Assembly: GCA_964621905.1 (NCBI GenBank)
Contig: CAZUNG010000006.1
Coordinates: 62,001 to 126,000, forward strand
Direction: 5' to 3'
DNA length: 64,000 nucleotides
From: Ruminococcus_G sp964621905
Lineage (GTDB): Bacteria; Bacillota; Clostridia; Lachnospirales; Lachnospiraceae
Shown here: one piece after another, positions 36,087 to 44,597 of the stretch
How positions within the stretch are numbered: position 1 is the first letter of the stretch
Layout of the letters: every line of letters begins with the position of its first letter
Made by a program: the position numbers and the translations under genes
Notes under the pieces: generated by a model
What the model saw: the letters and a program-made list of their open reading frames with translations, nothing else
Told to the model about the DNA's origin: nothing
Databases searched by the model: none

Positions 36087-36133
36087 GGGTGATCGTGTAC
36101 ATTTGAGCCAGGTTTACATGTACATGGTCACCC
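36087..36133 (+). repeat. Interrupted inverted repeat in the deacetylase leader
   Basis: GGGTGATCGTGTAC and its partner GTACATGGTCACCC form an imperfect stem around a 15-base or so loop in the untranslated leader, just after the likely transcription start. It could be an operator or an RNA hairpin. Confidence 0.45.
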
Positions 36134-36152
36134 TAAGATAGGGGATTCAGCA

Positions 36153-37628
36153 ATGGGAGAGAACCAAAGAAGAGATCCGGGACAATTAGATCCCGAACAG
36201 CGCAGAAGGATGGAACGAATGCGCAGAGAACGCAGAAAAAGGCGCAGGAGACGTGCTATGATGCTGCGCGCTGCAACACTTGGAGTGCTCATTTTGATTC
36301 TGATAGGCTGCATTGCGGGAGTTGCATTTGGTGTAAAAAAGGGAATGTCGAAAAAGCAGGAGGCCAAGGCGAAAAAAGAACAGCAGATACAGGCAGAAGA
36401 AGCAGAAAATGAAAAACGCCAGCAGCTGATTAAAGATGCCGAGCTTGCAACAGTAGGCTACGATTATGACAAAGCGGTGGAACTGCTCAAGTCGATTGAG
36501 AATTATGACAAGGATGCGGGGATTATTGCTAAGATTGCCGGATATGAAGCTGCCAAATCAACACTGAAGTCGGTGAACATCGATCAGGTTACCCATGTTT
36601 TCTACCATTCGCTGGTGGTTGAGCCGGAAAAGGCATTTACCGGAAATGACAGCACAACAGCGGGATTCTGTCAGTGGATGACAACAGTGGATGAGTTCAA
36701 TGCCATCACACAGCAGATGTATGACAACGGCTATGTGCTTGTCAGGCTGCATGATCTGGTGAATCAGACGACGGATGATGACGGAACGGTCCATTTTACG
36801 AAAGCCAAGATATTACTTCCGGAAGGGAAAAAACCATTTGTATTATCGCTGGATGACCTGAGCTATTATCACAGCTATGATGGGAGAGGAATTGCATCTA
36901 AGATGGTAATCGGTGATGACGGCAAACCTACGTGTGAATATATTCAAGATGACGGAACGGTTGTAACAGGAGCGTATGACTGTATTCCGCTGATGAATGC
37001 ATTTCTGGAAGAGCATCCTGACGGTGCTTACCGCGGAGCACGCGGTACAGTCGCACTGACCGGCTATAACGGCATTTTGGGATACCGGACAGACATTGCT
37101 TATAAGACGAAAGAAAACCTGGGAGAGGATCAGCAAAAATGGATTGCTGAAAATCCGGACTTTGACTGGGATAAAGAGGTTGCCGAGGCTACAAAAGTGG
37201 CAGATGCCATCAAAGAAACAGGATGGGATTTTGCGAGCCATACCTGGGGGCATATAAGAATTGGTGATTCCAGCCTTGAGACGATCAAGGAAGATACAGA
37301 AAAGTGGCAGTCTTATGTGGCACCCCTTATAGGCGGATCAGATACTGTTATTTTTGCCCACGGACAGGATCTTGCCGACTGGCATGATTATTCCATGGAG
37401 AATGAAAAGTTCGCTTATTTCAAAAGTCAGGGATTTAACTTTTACTGTAATGTAGATTCTTCGCAGTATTTTCTGCAGATCAGGGACAATTATCTGCGCC
37501 AGGGAAGAAGAAATCTGGATGGTTACCGTTTGTGGAACGATGTTCATGGTGAGAAGAACCGTACAAGCGATTTGTTTGATGCAGCTACGGTACTTGATAA
37601 GAAAAGGACTGACGTTCCGAGTCTTTAA
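36153..37628 (+). CDS. Membrane-anchored polysaccharide deacetylase-like protein 1
   Basis: A 491-residue protein. A very basic N-terminus (residues 1-33) precedes one membrane helix (about 34-54) and a Lys/Glu/Gln-rich coiled region (to about 100). The outside part carries a NodB-type deacetylase fold: SLDDLSYY at about 231, where DD takes the metal/catalytic-Asp position, and HTWGH at about 362, the metal-binding histidines. Such enzymes remove acetyl groups from wall or capsule sugars. Its partner 24 bases downstream is a close paralogue. ATG 36153 lies soon after AGCAATGGGAG-type context; no better start is visible. Confidence 0.85.
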   Translation: MGENQRRDPGQLDPEQRRRMERMRRERRKRRRRRAMMLRAATLGVLILILIGCIAGVAFGVKKGMSKKQEAKAKKEQQIQAEEAENEKRQQLIKDAELATVGYDYDKAVELLKSIENYDKDAGIIAKIAGYEAAKSTLKSVNIDQVTHVFYHSLVVEPEKAFTGNDSTTAGFCQWMTTVDEFNAITQQMYDNGYVLVRLHDLVNQTTDDDGTVHFTKAKILLPEGKKPFVLSLDDLSYYHSYDGRGIASKMVIGDDGKPTCEYIQDDGTVVTGAYDCIPLMNAFLEEHPDGAYRGARGTVALTGYNGILGYRTDIAYKTKENLGEDQQKWIAENPDFDWDKEVAEATKVADAIKETGWDFASHTWGHIRIGDSSLETIKEDTEKWQSYVAPLIGGSDTVIFAHGQDLADWHDYSMENEKFAYFKSQGFNFYCNVDSSQYFLQIRDNYLRQGRRNLDGYRLWNDVHGEKNRTSDLFDAATVLDKKRTDVPSL

Positions 37629-37651
37629 GCAGAACAGGCAGAAAAGTACGT

Positions 37652-39313
37652 ATGGAAAAAGATAATAAAGCAAAAGCTAAGAAAGAAAACAAAAGCAAAA
37701 TGGATGAGCTGAAGGACAGACTTTTTAACCAGAAGAAGTCCCGAAAGCCTGTGGACGGGAAAAAGAGTACGTCTGCCAAAAAGCCGGCAGCAGACAATCA
37801 GCCTGCAGCTTCTAAACCAGCAGGAAGTAGAAGCTCTGCCGGGAAAAAAGCGTTTGCGGAGATGACGGACGACGAATTAAGAAGACGTGAACGGGTCCGC
37901 AGAGAGCGCCAGCGTCAGCGGAAACGCAGGGCTATGATGATGCGTTTTGCGGTTGTCGGCGTCCTTGTGCTTGTGCTGATTCTTTGCATCAGCGGTGTTG
38001 TCCTTGGCGTGAAACGAAGTAACCAGAAAAAGGAGCAGGCCAAGGTACAACAGGAGCAGGCACAAAAAGAGGCTGACGAGAAGCAGAAAAAGTTGGAAGA
38101 TACCATTGCACAGGCAGAGCGCATGGCCATGGGATACGATTATGACGGAGCCATTGAACTGCTGCAGACGGAAGCAAAGGATGACCGTACAGCAAAAGCT
38201 AAGATCACCGAATACGAGACTGCCAAGACGAAGCTTGTTGAAGCGGATGTGGAGACTATCCCGCATGTTTTTTTTCATATTCTGGTTGCGGATCCCTCGA
38301 TTACCTGGAATCTGTCGGGGGCGGATGAATATAAGATCGGTGATTATAACCAGGTCATGACAACGATTGATGAATTCAAGGGAATTCTGCAGCAGATGTA
38401 TGACCGCGGTTATGTCCTTGTCAAAATTCATGATATGGTGGAAGAGACAACCGGAGAAAACGGGGAGACGATATTCACAAAAGGAAAGATTATGCTTCCG
38501 GAAGGGAAGAAACCGTTTGTGATGTCACAGGATGATGTCTGCTATTATTTTTATATGATCGGTGACGGCTATGCATCCCGTATGGTAGTTGGCGAAGACG
38601 GACGTCCGACAACGGAATACATTCAGCAGGACGGAACCACGGTGACGGGGGCGTATGACCTTGTGCCTGTTTTGAATGAATTTATCGATGAGCATCCCGA
38701 TTTTTCCTATCAGGGTGCGAAGGCCATTCTTGCCTTTACCGGATATAACGGTGTGCTTGGCTATCGCACAGATCCGGATCTTGCAAAGACAGCGGAAGAA
38801 GGCAATAAAAACGCGGAGGAGTACGGCGTGTTCAATTATCAGGAAGAAATTGAAGCCGCAAAACCGGTAGTACAGGCGCTCATTGATGACGGGTGGGAGC
38901 TTGCCAGTCACAGTTACGGTCATATCAGTTATGGAAGCAGTTTTGAGAAAGTCAAGGAAGATGCGGATAAATGGCAGGAACGCGTGGCTAATGTGATCGG
39001 GCCGACGGATATTATTTTATATCCGTTTGGAACTGATATCGCAAGCTGGACTGATTATACGGATGACAATGAGACGTATAATTATCTGAGGGACCAGGGA
39101 TTCCGGTTCTTCTGCAATGTGGATTCCAATGAATACTGGGTTCAGATCCGTGAGAACTATGTGCGCCAGGGAAGAAGAAATCTGGATGGCTATCGGATGT
39201 ATCAGGATCTTTACAACGGTGCAGAGAAACTCTCAGATTTATTTGATGTATCAGCAGTATTTGATACAAACCGCCCGAAAACAGGACTGGAGGTCTGGGA
39301 TGGGGCAGAATAA
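37652..39313 (+). CDS. Membrane-anchored polysaccharide deacetylase-like protein 2
   Basis: A 553-residue paralogue of the protein encoded just upstream, similar from the helix onwards: the basic run RRRERVRRERQRQRKRR (about 73-89), a membrane helix at about 92-112, a coiled Gln/Lys/Glu region, then the deacetylase domain with SQDDVCYY at about 292 and HSYGH at about 419. It differs by a longer Lys/Ala-rich cytoplasmic N-terminus. Both endings share VRQGRRNLDGYR. The pair is a clear tandem duplication with diverged active-site loops, so different substrates or sites of action are plausible. Confidence 0.85.
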   Translation: MEKDNKAKAKKENKSKMDELKDRLFNQKKSRKPVDGKKSTSAKKPAADNQPAASKPAGSRSSAGKKAFAEMTDDELRRRERVRRERQRQRKRRAMMMRFAVVGVLVLVLILCISGVVLGVKRSNQKKEQAKVQQEQAQKEADEKQKKLEDTIAQAERMAMGYDYDGAIELLQTEAKDDRTAKAKITEYETAKTKLVEADVETIPHVFFHILVADPSITWNLSGADEYKIGDYNQVMTTIDEFKGILQQMYDRGYVLVKIHDMVEETTGENGETIFTKGKIMLPEGKKPFVMSQDDVCYYFYMIGDGYASRMVVGEDGRPTTEYIQQDGTTVTGAYDLVPVLNEFIDEHPDFSYQGAKAILAFTGYNGVLGYRTDPDLAKTAEEGNKNAEEYGVFNYQEEIEAAKPVVQALIDDGWELASHSYGHISYGSSFEKVKEDADKWQERVANVIGPTDIILYPFGTDIASWTDYTDDNETYNYLRDQGFRFFCNVDSNEYWVQIRENYVRQGRRNLDGYRMYQDLYNGAEKLSDLFDVSAVFDTNRPKTGLEVWDGAE

Positions 39314-39352
39314 TACACGATTTATGTGACAGAAAGGATTATGAGGATTATT

Positions 39353-40570
39353 ATGAAGAAAAAAATGTTGAGCGGGCTGCTGTGTTTTGTTATGGCGGCT
39401 GCAGTAATCTCAGGATGTGCCAAGTCTGATAAGGAAAAAGAAAGTGAAAACAAGACAGAGACGTCCAGTGAGGAGGCAAGCGGACCGAAGATGCCCTCTA
39501 TGGAAGGCATTGACCTGGAAAAGTGTATCACGCTTGGGGAATACAATGGTATTACAGTAGAGAAAAAAGTGACTCAGGTCACAGATGAGAATATCGACAC
39601 AGAGATTACGTATGCGCTGTCCTCCACGCCGGTTGAACTGACGGATGAGAATGCGAAAGTAGAAGAAGGCGATACCGCAAATATTGATTTTGTCGGAAAA
39701 GTTGACGGAAAAGAATTTGATGGAGGAAGTGCAGAAGGATCCGACCTGGTGATTGGGTCGGGACAGTTCATCGAAGGGTTTGAGGATGGACTGGTAGGCA
39801 CTACCAAAGGTCAGACGGTAGAACTGAATCTGACCTTTCCGGAGGATTATTCAGAGGAACTTGGCGGAAAAGACGTTGTATTTACAGTCACCGTCAATGC
39901 CATCAAACGTCCTGCGACAGAGATCAGCGACGAGTGGGTCGCGGCAAATTCTGAATTTAAGACGGTAGATGAATACCGTGAAGGTATCCGCAAAGATCTG
40001 GAAGAATACTATGAAAGCCAGGCTACGGAGAGTCTGTCAACGACCGCGTGGCAGCAGGTGGTCAATGCGTCCACGATCAATGAATATCCTGAGGAGCTGC
40101 TGAACTACGGGAAAGAAGTTTTTGAGAGTCAGATCAAAACGTATGCAGATTATTCCAGTCAGACAATCGATGAGTATATCGAAGCCCAGGGTGTAAGCAA
40201 AGAGGATTATGAAAGTCAGAAAGAGACGTATGGTCAAAATGTTGCGGCCCAGATGCTTGTCATGAAAGCCATTGCTGACAAAGAAGGTTTCAGCACGGAT
40301 GATGACGAGTACAAAGAAGCTCTGGATGGATATCTGGAACAATATGACATGACGGAAGATGAACTGTATGAGCAGTATGGGGAAGAAAGTGTCTACCAGT
40401 CGATTATGCTGCAGAGAGTCACCGGTTTTATTGTCGATAATGCCGAGATTAAAGAAGTGGCTGCAGACGAAGAAACCGGAGAGGATGCAGGACAGGCGGA
40501 TGACGGTGCCGCTGCCGCTGACGAGGCTTCAGGGGAGACCCCGGAAGCTGCGGGAGAAGCAGCTGAATAA
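39353..40570 (+). CDS. Lipoprotein trigger factor-like FKBP peptidyl-prolyl isomerase
   Basis: A 405-residue lipoprotein: signal peptide with lipobox ISGC (Cys22). A Ser/Glu-rich linker leads to an FKBP-type isomerase domain (about residues 100-190, with GDTANIDFVGKVDGKEFDGG and FIEGFEDGLVGTTKGQ) and a helical region like the trigger factor C-terminal chaperone domain. The tail after about 375 is Ala/Glu/Asp-rich and low complexity. The ribosome-binding domain of trigger factor is absent. It would fold proteins outside the membrane. The ATG at 39353 is preceded by GAGG; ATG 39341 is the alternative. Confidence 0.85.
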   Translation: MKKKMLSGLLCFVMAAAVISGCAKSDKEKESENKTETSSEEASGPKMPSMEGIDLEKCITLGEYNGITVEKKVTQVTDENIDTEITYALSSTPVELTDENAKVEEGDTANIDFVGKVDGKEFDGGSAEGSDLVIGSGQFIEGFEDGLVGTTKGQTVELNLTFPEDYSEELGGKDVVFTVTVNAIKRPATEISDEWVAANSEFKTVDEYREGIRKDLEEYYESQATESLSTTAWQQVVNASTINEYPEELLNYGKEVFESQIKTYADYSSQTIDEYIEAQGVSKEDYESQKETYGQNVAAQMLVMKAIADKEGFSTDDDEYKEALDGYLEQYDMTEDELYEQYGEESVYQSIMLQRVTGFIVDNAEIKEVAADEETGEDAGQADDGAAAADEASGETPEAAGEAAE

Positions 40571-40588
40571 AATATGATTTGCGGACAG

Positions 40589-40624
40589 CCGCATTATGGA
40601 GAACATCCATAATGCGGTTTTTTT
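40589..40624 (+). terminator. Rho-independent terminator after the trigger factor-like gene
   Basis: CCGCATTATGGA pairs with TCCATAATGCGG (12 bp, loop GAACA), followed by TTTTTTTC. Confidence 0.95.
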
Positions 40625-40700
40625 CATTTAACAGTATGAACAGCATAAAATAGTAATAGCACATGTAAAATTGTAAAAAATAATAAAGATTTCAACAATA

Positions 40701-40729
40701 TTGACCGTGCAATTTGCATGTGATAAACT
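40701..40729 (+). promoter_or_regulatory. Promoter of the first URO-D-family gene
   Basis: TTGACC (40701-40706), 17 bases, TAAACT (40724-40729), 55 bases before the start. Confidence 0.65.
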
Positions 40730-40783
40730 ATAGATACAGAAATATTGCGGAGGAACTTATGGAGTGTCTGAAAGGAGGAAAAC

Positions 40784-42022
40784 ATGGGTAAACCGAGCGG
40801 CAGTTTAGAGGAAAGAAATAAGCGGATTCGCGACGTAATTGAGCTGAAGGAGCCTGACCGTGTGCCCTTTGCGCCGAAGATCGGAAATTACTACGCGAGA
40901 GGTTATGGGATTTCGATGTATGATGCGATGAAGGACATCAGAAATGTTGTGCCTGGTGTGATGGGCTTTCTGGACGATTACGTGCCGGATCTCGCATGGG
41001 CGCCTGTCATGTATCCGACAGATCCGCCGGAGCTGATGGGCAGCACATACCTGAAATGTCCGGGACCGGAGAGCGGACTGAAGCTGGATGCATCGTTCCA
41101 GATTCACGATAAATGTTATCTGATGGACGATGAATATCCGGAATTTCTTCGTGATCCGAGTCACTTTTTCATGACCAAGGTGTATCCGAGAAAGTTTGCC
41201 GGATTATCCGGACTGTCTAAGATTGCTTTTAACAACCCTGTGGAGTATGGGCTGTATATCGGGCTTGCATCTTTTGCTGATCCGGAAGTTCAGGCAGCAC
41301 TGCAGACACTGATGCGCGGAGGTGAGGCGGCAGCTAAATGGTTTGGCGGACTCAATCAGATTGTAGGAGCGATCGCTGCAAAAGGATTTCCGCTGGGAGC
41401 TGCGGGAGCACAGACATGCCCGTTTGATATGTTTGGGGACAATATCCGCGGCTTTATGAACACCGTTAATGACATCTATGATAATCCGGATGAGCTTCTG
41501 GCGGCTCTTGAGTACATGACGCCGCTCTGTGTGGAAGGCGCGGTGAATTCTGCCAAGGCGGCAAACCTGGACTTCATGTTTATACCGCTGCATGCCGGAA
41601 TAGACGCTTTCATGAGTCCGGACAATTACCGGAAGTTTTACTGGCCGGGATTAAAGGCATTGATCATGGCGCTCATTGATATCGGTGTTACGCCGTATGT
41701 ATTCTGTGAGGGTGCATACAACCACCGGCTGGACATTATCGCGGATGTGCCGAAAGGAAAAGTGATCTATATGTTTGAGGATGTAGACCTGGCAGAGGCA
41801 AAACGGATCGTGGGACAGACATCCTGCATCTGTGGAAATGTTTCGACGCCGCTGCTGGCTTACGGCAGCAAAGAACGCATCATAGAGGAGACAAAAAAAG
41901 TGATGGATATCGGAGCTCCGGGCGGAGGATTCATTATGGACTGTTCGATCGTGCTGGATGAGGCGAAGAAGGAGAACATGGACGCATGGGCCCAGACGAC
42001 ATGGGAGATTGGTAAATACTAG
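40784..42022 (+). CDS. Uroporphyrinogen decarboxylase-family protein 1 (methyltransferase-like)
   Basis: A 412-residue TIM-barrel protein of the URO-D/MtaA/CmuA superfamily, not a haem enzyme by context. Members often move methyl groups between corrinoid proteins, coenzyme M or other thiols, and O-demethylate aromatic or small methylated compounds. The MtaA-type zinc positions are partly kept: Cys in YVFCEG and Cys in SCICGNVS, though the His two residues before the first is Val. There is no corrinoid-protein gene in the window. A second URO-D gene, a GPH transporter and a PucR regulator lie close by, suggesting one catabolic unit. The start follows AAAGGAGG. Confidence 0.8.
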   Translation: MGKPSGSLEERNKRIRDVIELKEPDRVPFAPKIGNYYARGYGISMYDAMKDIRNVVPGVMGFLDDYVPDLAWAPVMYPTDPPELMGSTYLKCPGPESGLKLDASFQIHDKCYLMDDEYPEFLRDPSHFFMTKVYPRKFAGLSGLSKIAFNNPVEYGLYIGLASFADPEVQAALQTLMRGGEAAAKWFGGLNQIVGAIAAKGFPLGAAGAQTCPFDMFGDNIRGFMNTVNDIYDNPDELLAALEYMTPLCVEGAVNSAKAANLDFMFIPLHAGIDAFMSPDNYRKFYWPGLKALIMALIDIGVTPYVFCEGAYNHRLDIIADVPKGKVIYMFEDVDLAEAKRIVGQTSCICGNVSTPLLAYGSKERIIEETKKVMDIGAPGGGFIMDCSIVLDEAKKENMDAWAQTTWEIGKY

Positions 42023-42033
42023 CTATGATTAAA

Positions 42034-42075
42034 ATGCCTGAAAACGCGGTGTTCCGTGTTTTCAGGCATCTTTTA
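42034..42075. terminator. Bidirectional terminator between the URO-D gene and yugP-like gene
   Basis: ATGCCTGAAAACGCGG pairs with CCGTGTTTTCAGGCAT (16 bp with one G-T pair) around TGTT, with T-rich sequence on the + side and A-rich before it. It serves the two convergent genes. Confidence 0.88.
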
Positions 42076-42777
42076 TCAGTCATTACGGCGGTTGCTGAGA
42101 AGTACCAGACGCAGCAGCTGAAGAATCGCGGAAGCTGCACTGGCAACATAGGTAAGTGCAGCTGCAGAAAGTACCTTTCGGGTCATAGACAGTTCTTCGC
42201 TTTGCAGCATACCGGTATCACCGAGGATCGCCAGGGCGCGGCTGGATGCGTTGAACTCCACGGGCAATGTCACGATCTGAAACAAAACAGCCAGGGAAAA
42301 AGCCAAAATTCCAATGTTAATCAAAAGCTGAGAGGTCTGGTTGTTAAATAAAAAGCCAATGATGATCAGAGGCCACGCAATTGTCGAACCGAAATTGGCA
42401 ATAGGAACCAATGCGCTTCTCAGATTTAAAGGAGCATAGCCTTTCGCATGCTGTACTGCGTGCCCGCACTCGTGAGCTGCAACACCGATGGCTGCAACGG
42501 ACGGAGAGCTGTATGTGGAGTCTGACAGGCGCAGTACTTTTGAGCGAGGATCATAATGATCCGTCAGATTTCCGGAAACATGCTCAACACGCACATCGTG
42601 GATTCCTGAGTAGTAGAGAATGCGCTGTGCTGCCTCACTTCCGGTAAGACCGGAAGCACTTCGGACCTGCTGATATCTGGAGTAGGTGGAGCGTACTTTT
42701 GCCGAGGCAAGCAGGCAGAGAACGGCGCCGATGATCACTAAAAAATACGTAGGGTCAAAATAAAATGGATAAAACAT
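42076..42777 (-). CDS. YugP-like membrane zinc metallopeptidase
   Basis: A 233-residue membrane protease of the Zn_peptidase_2 (PF04298) group. The zinc motif HECGH is at residues 102-106 and is followed by AVQHAKGYAPLNLR, a strongly conserved part of YugP. There are membrane helices near the N-terminus, at about 125-165 and near the C-terminus. Its substrate is unknown; membrane protein turnover is assumed. It is a single gene converging on the first URO-D gene across a shared terminator. Confidence 0.92.
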   Translation of the reverse strand: MFYPFYFDPTYFLVIIGAVLCLLASAKVRSTYSRYQQVRSASGLTGSEAAQRILYYSGIHDVRVEHVSGNLTDHYDPRSKVLRLSDSTYSSPSVAAIGVAAHECGHAVQHAKGYAPLNLRSALVPIANFGSTIAWPLIIIGFLFNNQTSQLLINIGILAFSLAVLFQIVTLPVEFNASSRALAILGDTGMLQSEELSMTRKVLSAAALTYVASAASAILQLLRLVLLSNRRND

Positions 42778-42871
42778 CTTCTATCATCCTTCTTCCTTTT
42801 AGCATTATTGAAAAAACTGCTTTCATTCTGTGATTCGATTATATACTATCTGTTACCAAAATCCCAGTACT

Positions 42872-44383
42872 TCATTCTTTTTTCACATTTTCCAGCGCGT
42901 ACAGCGAGAACAGGATTCGCTGGCGTATCATGGGACGCTCCAGAGTCACTTTTATGATGTCCAGAATCTTTTCCATCCGGTATTTTAATGTATTCCGGTG
43001 CAAAAAAAGCAGCTGCGCTGTTTTGACGGTATTCTGTTCGCACATCAGATAGGTGTACAGGGTATGACAGTAGTCGGAATGATTGAGCATATCGTAAGCG
43101 TGTAAGTCGGACACCGGTTTATATTCCGGCAGGTTCTCAGCTGTCAGATGGACGAGGTGCGCCAGGAAATAGTCTTCATATAAAAAAAGGCGGCGGTCAG
43201 AAACAGCAAGATCCCGGTGCTGGAGTGTGAATAGTATCTGCTGATAATAAAGCGACATATCCGTAAAATTAGAAAATGGCTCACTGAGCGCAGCATAGCG
43301 GTTCAAAAGCTTTAGAAAATGATGGATATGTTCAAGCAGTGCATCATATTTACGCGGGGGTTCGTTATAAACCACGATCAGATAATGTTCATATAAAAAG
43401 GCCTGCGCGTTCCAGCCATCGCTCAGCAAAGTGATGGCATTTCGTTTCAGAGCGTCTTCGTCGTCCTGCATATGTACGCCCAGCAGCCGGTAGTCGCCTG
43501 TGAGTTTCCAGCCGAGCGGTTTGAGCTGGTTTTTGATCAGATCCTTATCATGCAGTGTATTTTCGAGTATGTCAATCATGAAATGTTCATGATAAAGGCT
43601 GCTCATCGTCAGATAATTATCGTCTTCATAAATGGCGGCAGAGACCAGATTGCCCAGGTAATCAGCGATCTCAAGATCACATTGATTCAGGTGCCGGTAA
43701 GTTTGAATAATAAAAAAATGACCGTGCACTTTTCCTTTGTAGCGAATTGCTTTGCTGATAAATTTACTGGTAAAGCTTTTGGTATCTGCATATATGGCGG
43801 GAATTGCATCGTGAAGCATCTCAAGTTCTCCGGTTTCTACAAGGTCCATCATGACATTAAACGGCAGATAACCGTAGCGCAGCTGGTAGCGCCAGATGAC
43901 GCTGAATTCCTCCATATCCTGACTGACCTGAGCCAGCATTTTGAAGCTTGGATCAGCAAAATACATCGGATTTTCTTCCACAGTCTGAGTGATATGCAGG
44001 ATTTCCTGCAGACTCTGGTTTTTAAGAATTGCCTCCGTTACCTGCTGGCTCCAGCGGTCGTAGCGGTAAAAAATGGCGAGAAGATCATTGAGTACCTGGC
44101 TGCGGGAATAACTGCGCGGAAATATCAGGCAGGGATAAGCACAGTTCTGAGGCGGTTCATTATCAAATAGGATAAGGCGTGTTGTGCGCGGCAGGGCACT
44201 TTTTTTTAGTTCCGCCCAGGAGCAGTCCATGATGTACAGGGTGTCCCGGGCGGGGATCCAGGTAGACTCCGGTTTCAGCCGAACGGAAGAACAGAGCAGG
44301 TTGTCATTGGACGGCAGATTCAGCCGGACAACATCGTAATGCTTTTTTAGTTGCAGATATAAAAATTTCATGGACAAATCCAT
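42872..44383 (-). CDS. PucR family transcriptional regulator
   Basis: A 503-residue regulator with a PucR C-terminal helix-turn-helix at about residues 440-500 (LFLHRNTLKYRMEKIL) and a long N-terminal sensor region of no clear family. ATG at 44383 follows GGAGGAT by 9 bases; the same open frame continues upstream for 140 codons, but that part is antisense to the transporter gene and has no family-like sequence. It is divergent from the GPH transporter gene with 214 bases between starts. PucR proteins are usually activators of nearby catabolic genes, so control of the transporter and second URO-D gene is likely. Confidence 0.85.
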   Translation of the reverse strand: MDLSMKFLYLQLKKHYDVVRLNLPSNDNLLCSSVRLKPESTWIPARDTLYIMDCSWAELKKSALPRTTRLILFDNEPPQNCAYPCLIFPRSYSRSQVLNDLLAIFYRYDRWSQQVTEAILKNQSLQEILHITQTVEENPMYFADPSFKMLAQVSQDMEEFSVIWRYQLRYGYLPFNVMMDLVETGELEMLHDAIPAIYADTKSFTSKFISKAIRYKGKVHGHFFIIQTYRHLNQCDLEIADYLGNLVSAAIYEDDNYLTMSSLYHEHFMIDILENTLHDKDLIKNQLKPLGWKLTGDYRLLGVHMQDDEDALKRNAITLLSDGWNAQAFLYEHYLIVVYNEPPRKYDALLEHIHHFLKLLNRYAALSEPFSNFTDMSLYYQQILFTLQHRDLAVSDRRLFLYEDYFLAHLVHLTAENLPEYKPVSDLHAYDMLNHSDYCHTLYTYLMCEQNTVKTAQLLFLHRNTLKYRMEKILDIIKVTLERPMIRQRILFSLYALENVKKE

Positions 44384-44407
44384 CTGTGTAATCCTCCTGC
44401 ATTCTCG

Positions 44408-44424
44408 TTGTGCATTAAGCACAA
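44408..44424. promoter_or_regulatory. Palindrome between the PucR and transporter genes, candidate operator
   Basis: TTGTGC-ATTAA-GCACAA is a perfect 6-bp inverted repeat with a 5-base spacer in the divergent promoter region. A PucR-type dimer could bind it. Confidence 0.4.
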
Positions 44425-44597
44425 AAATGAAAGTATAAATATGATAGTTCGCGCCGTTGAAAAATGACAAAAATCCATATATTCTTTTAAAAGAGAGGAC
44501 TCTTGAACGTGTAACTGAATTGTACAGTTGCGACAATCTGTTATGTAAAAGTTTAACATACTGCCGCGACTGTATGCAAGAAACAGGGGGTGTAAAC

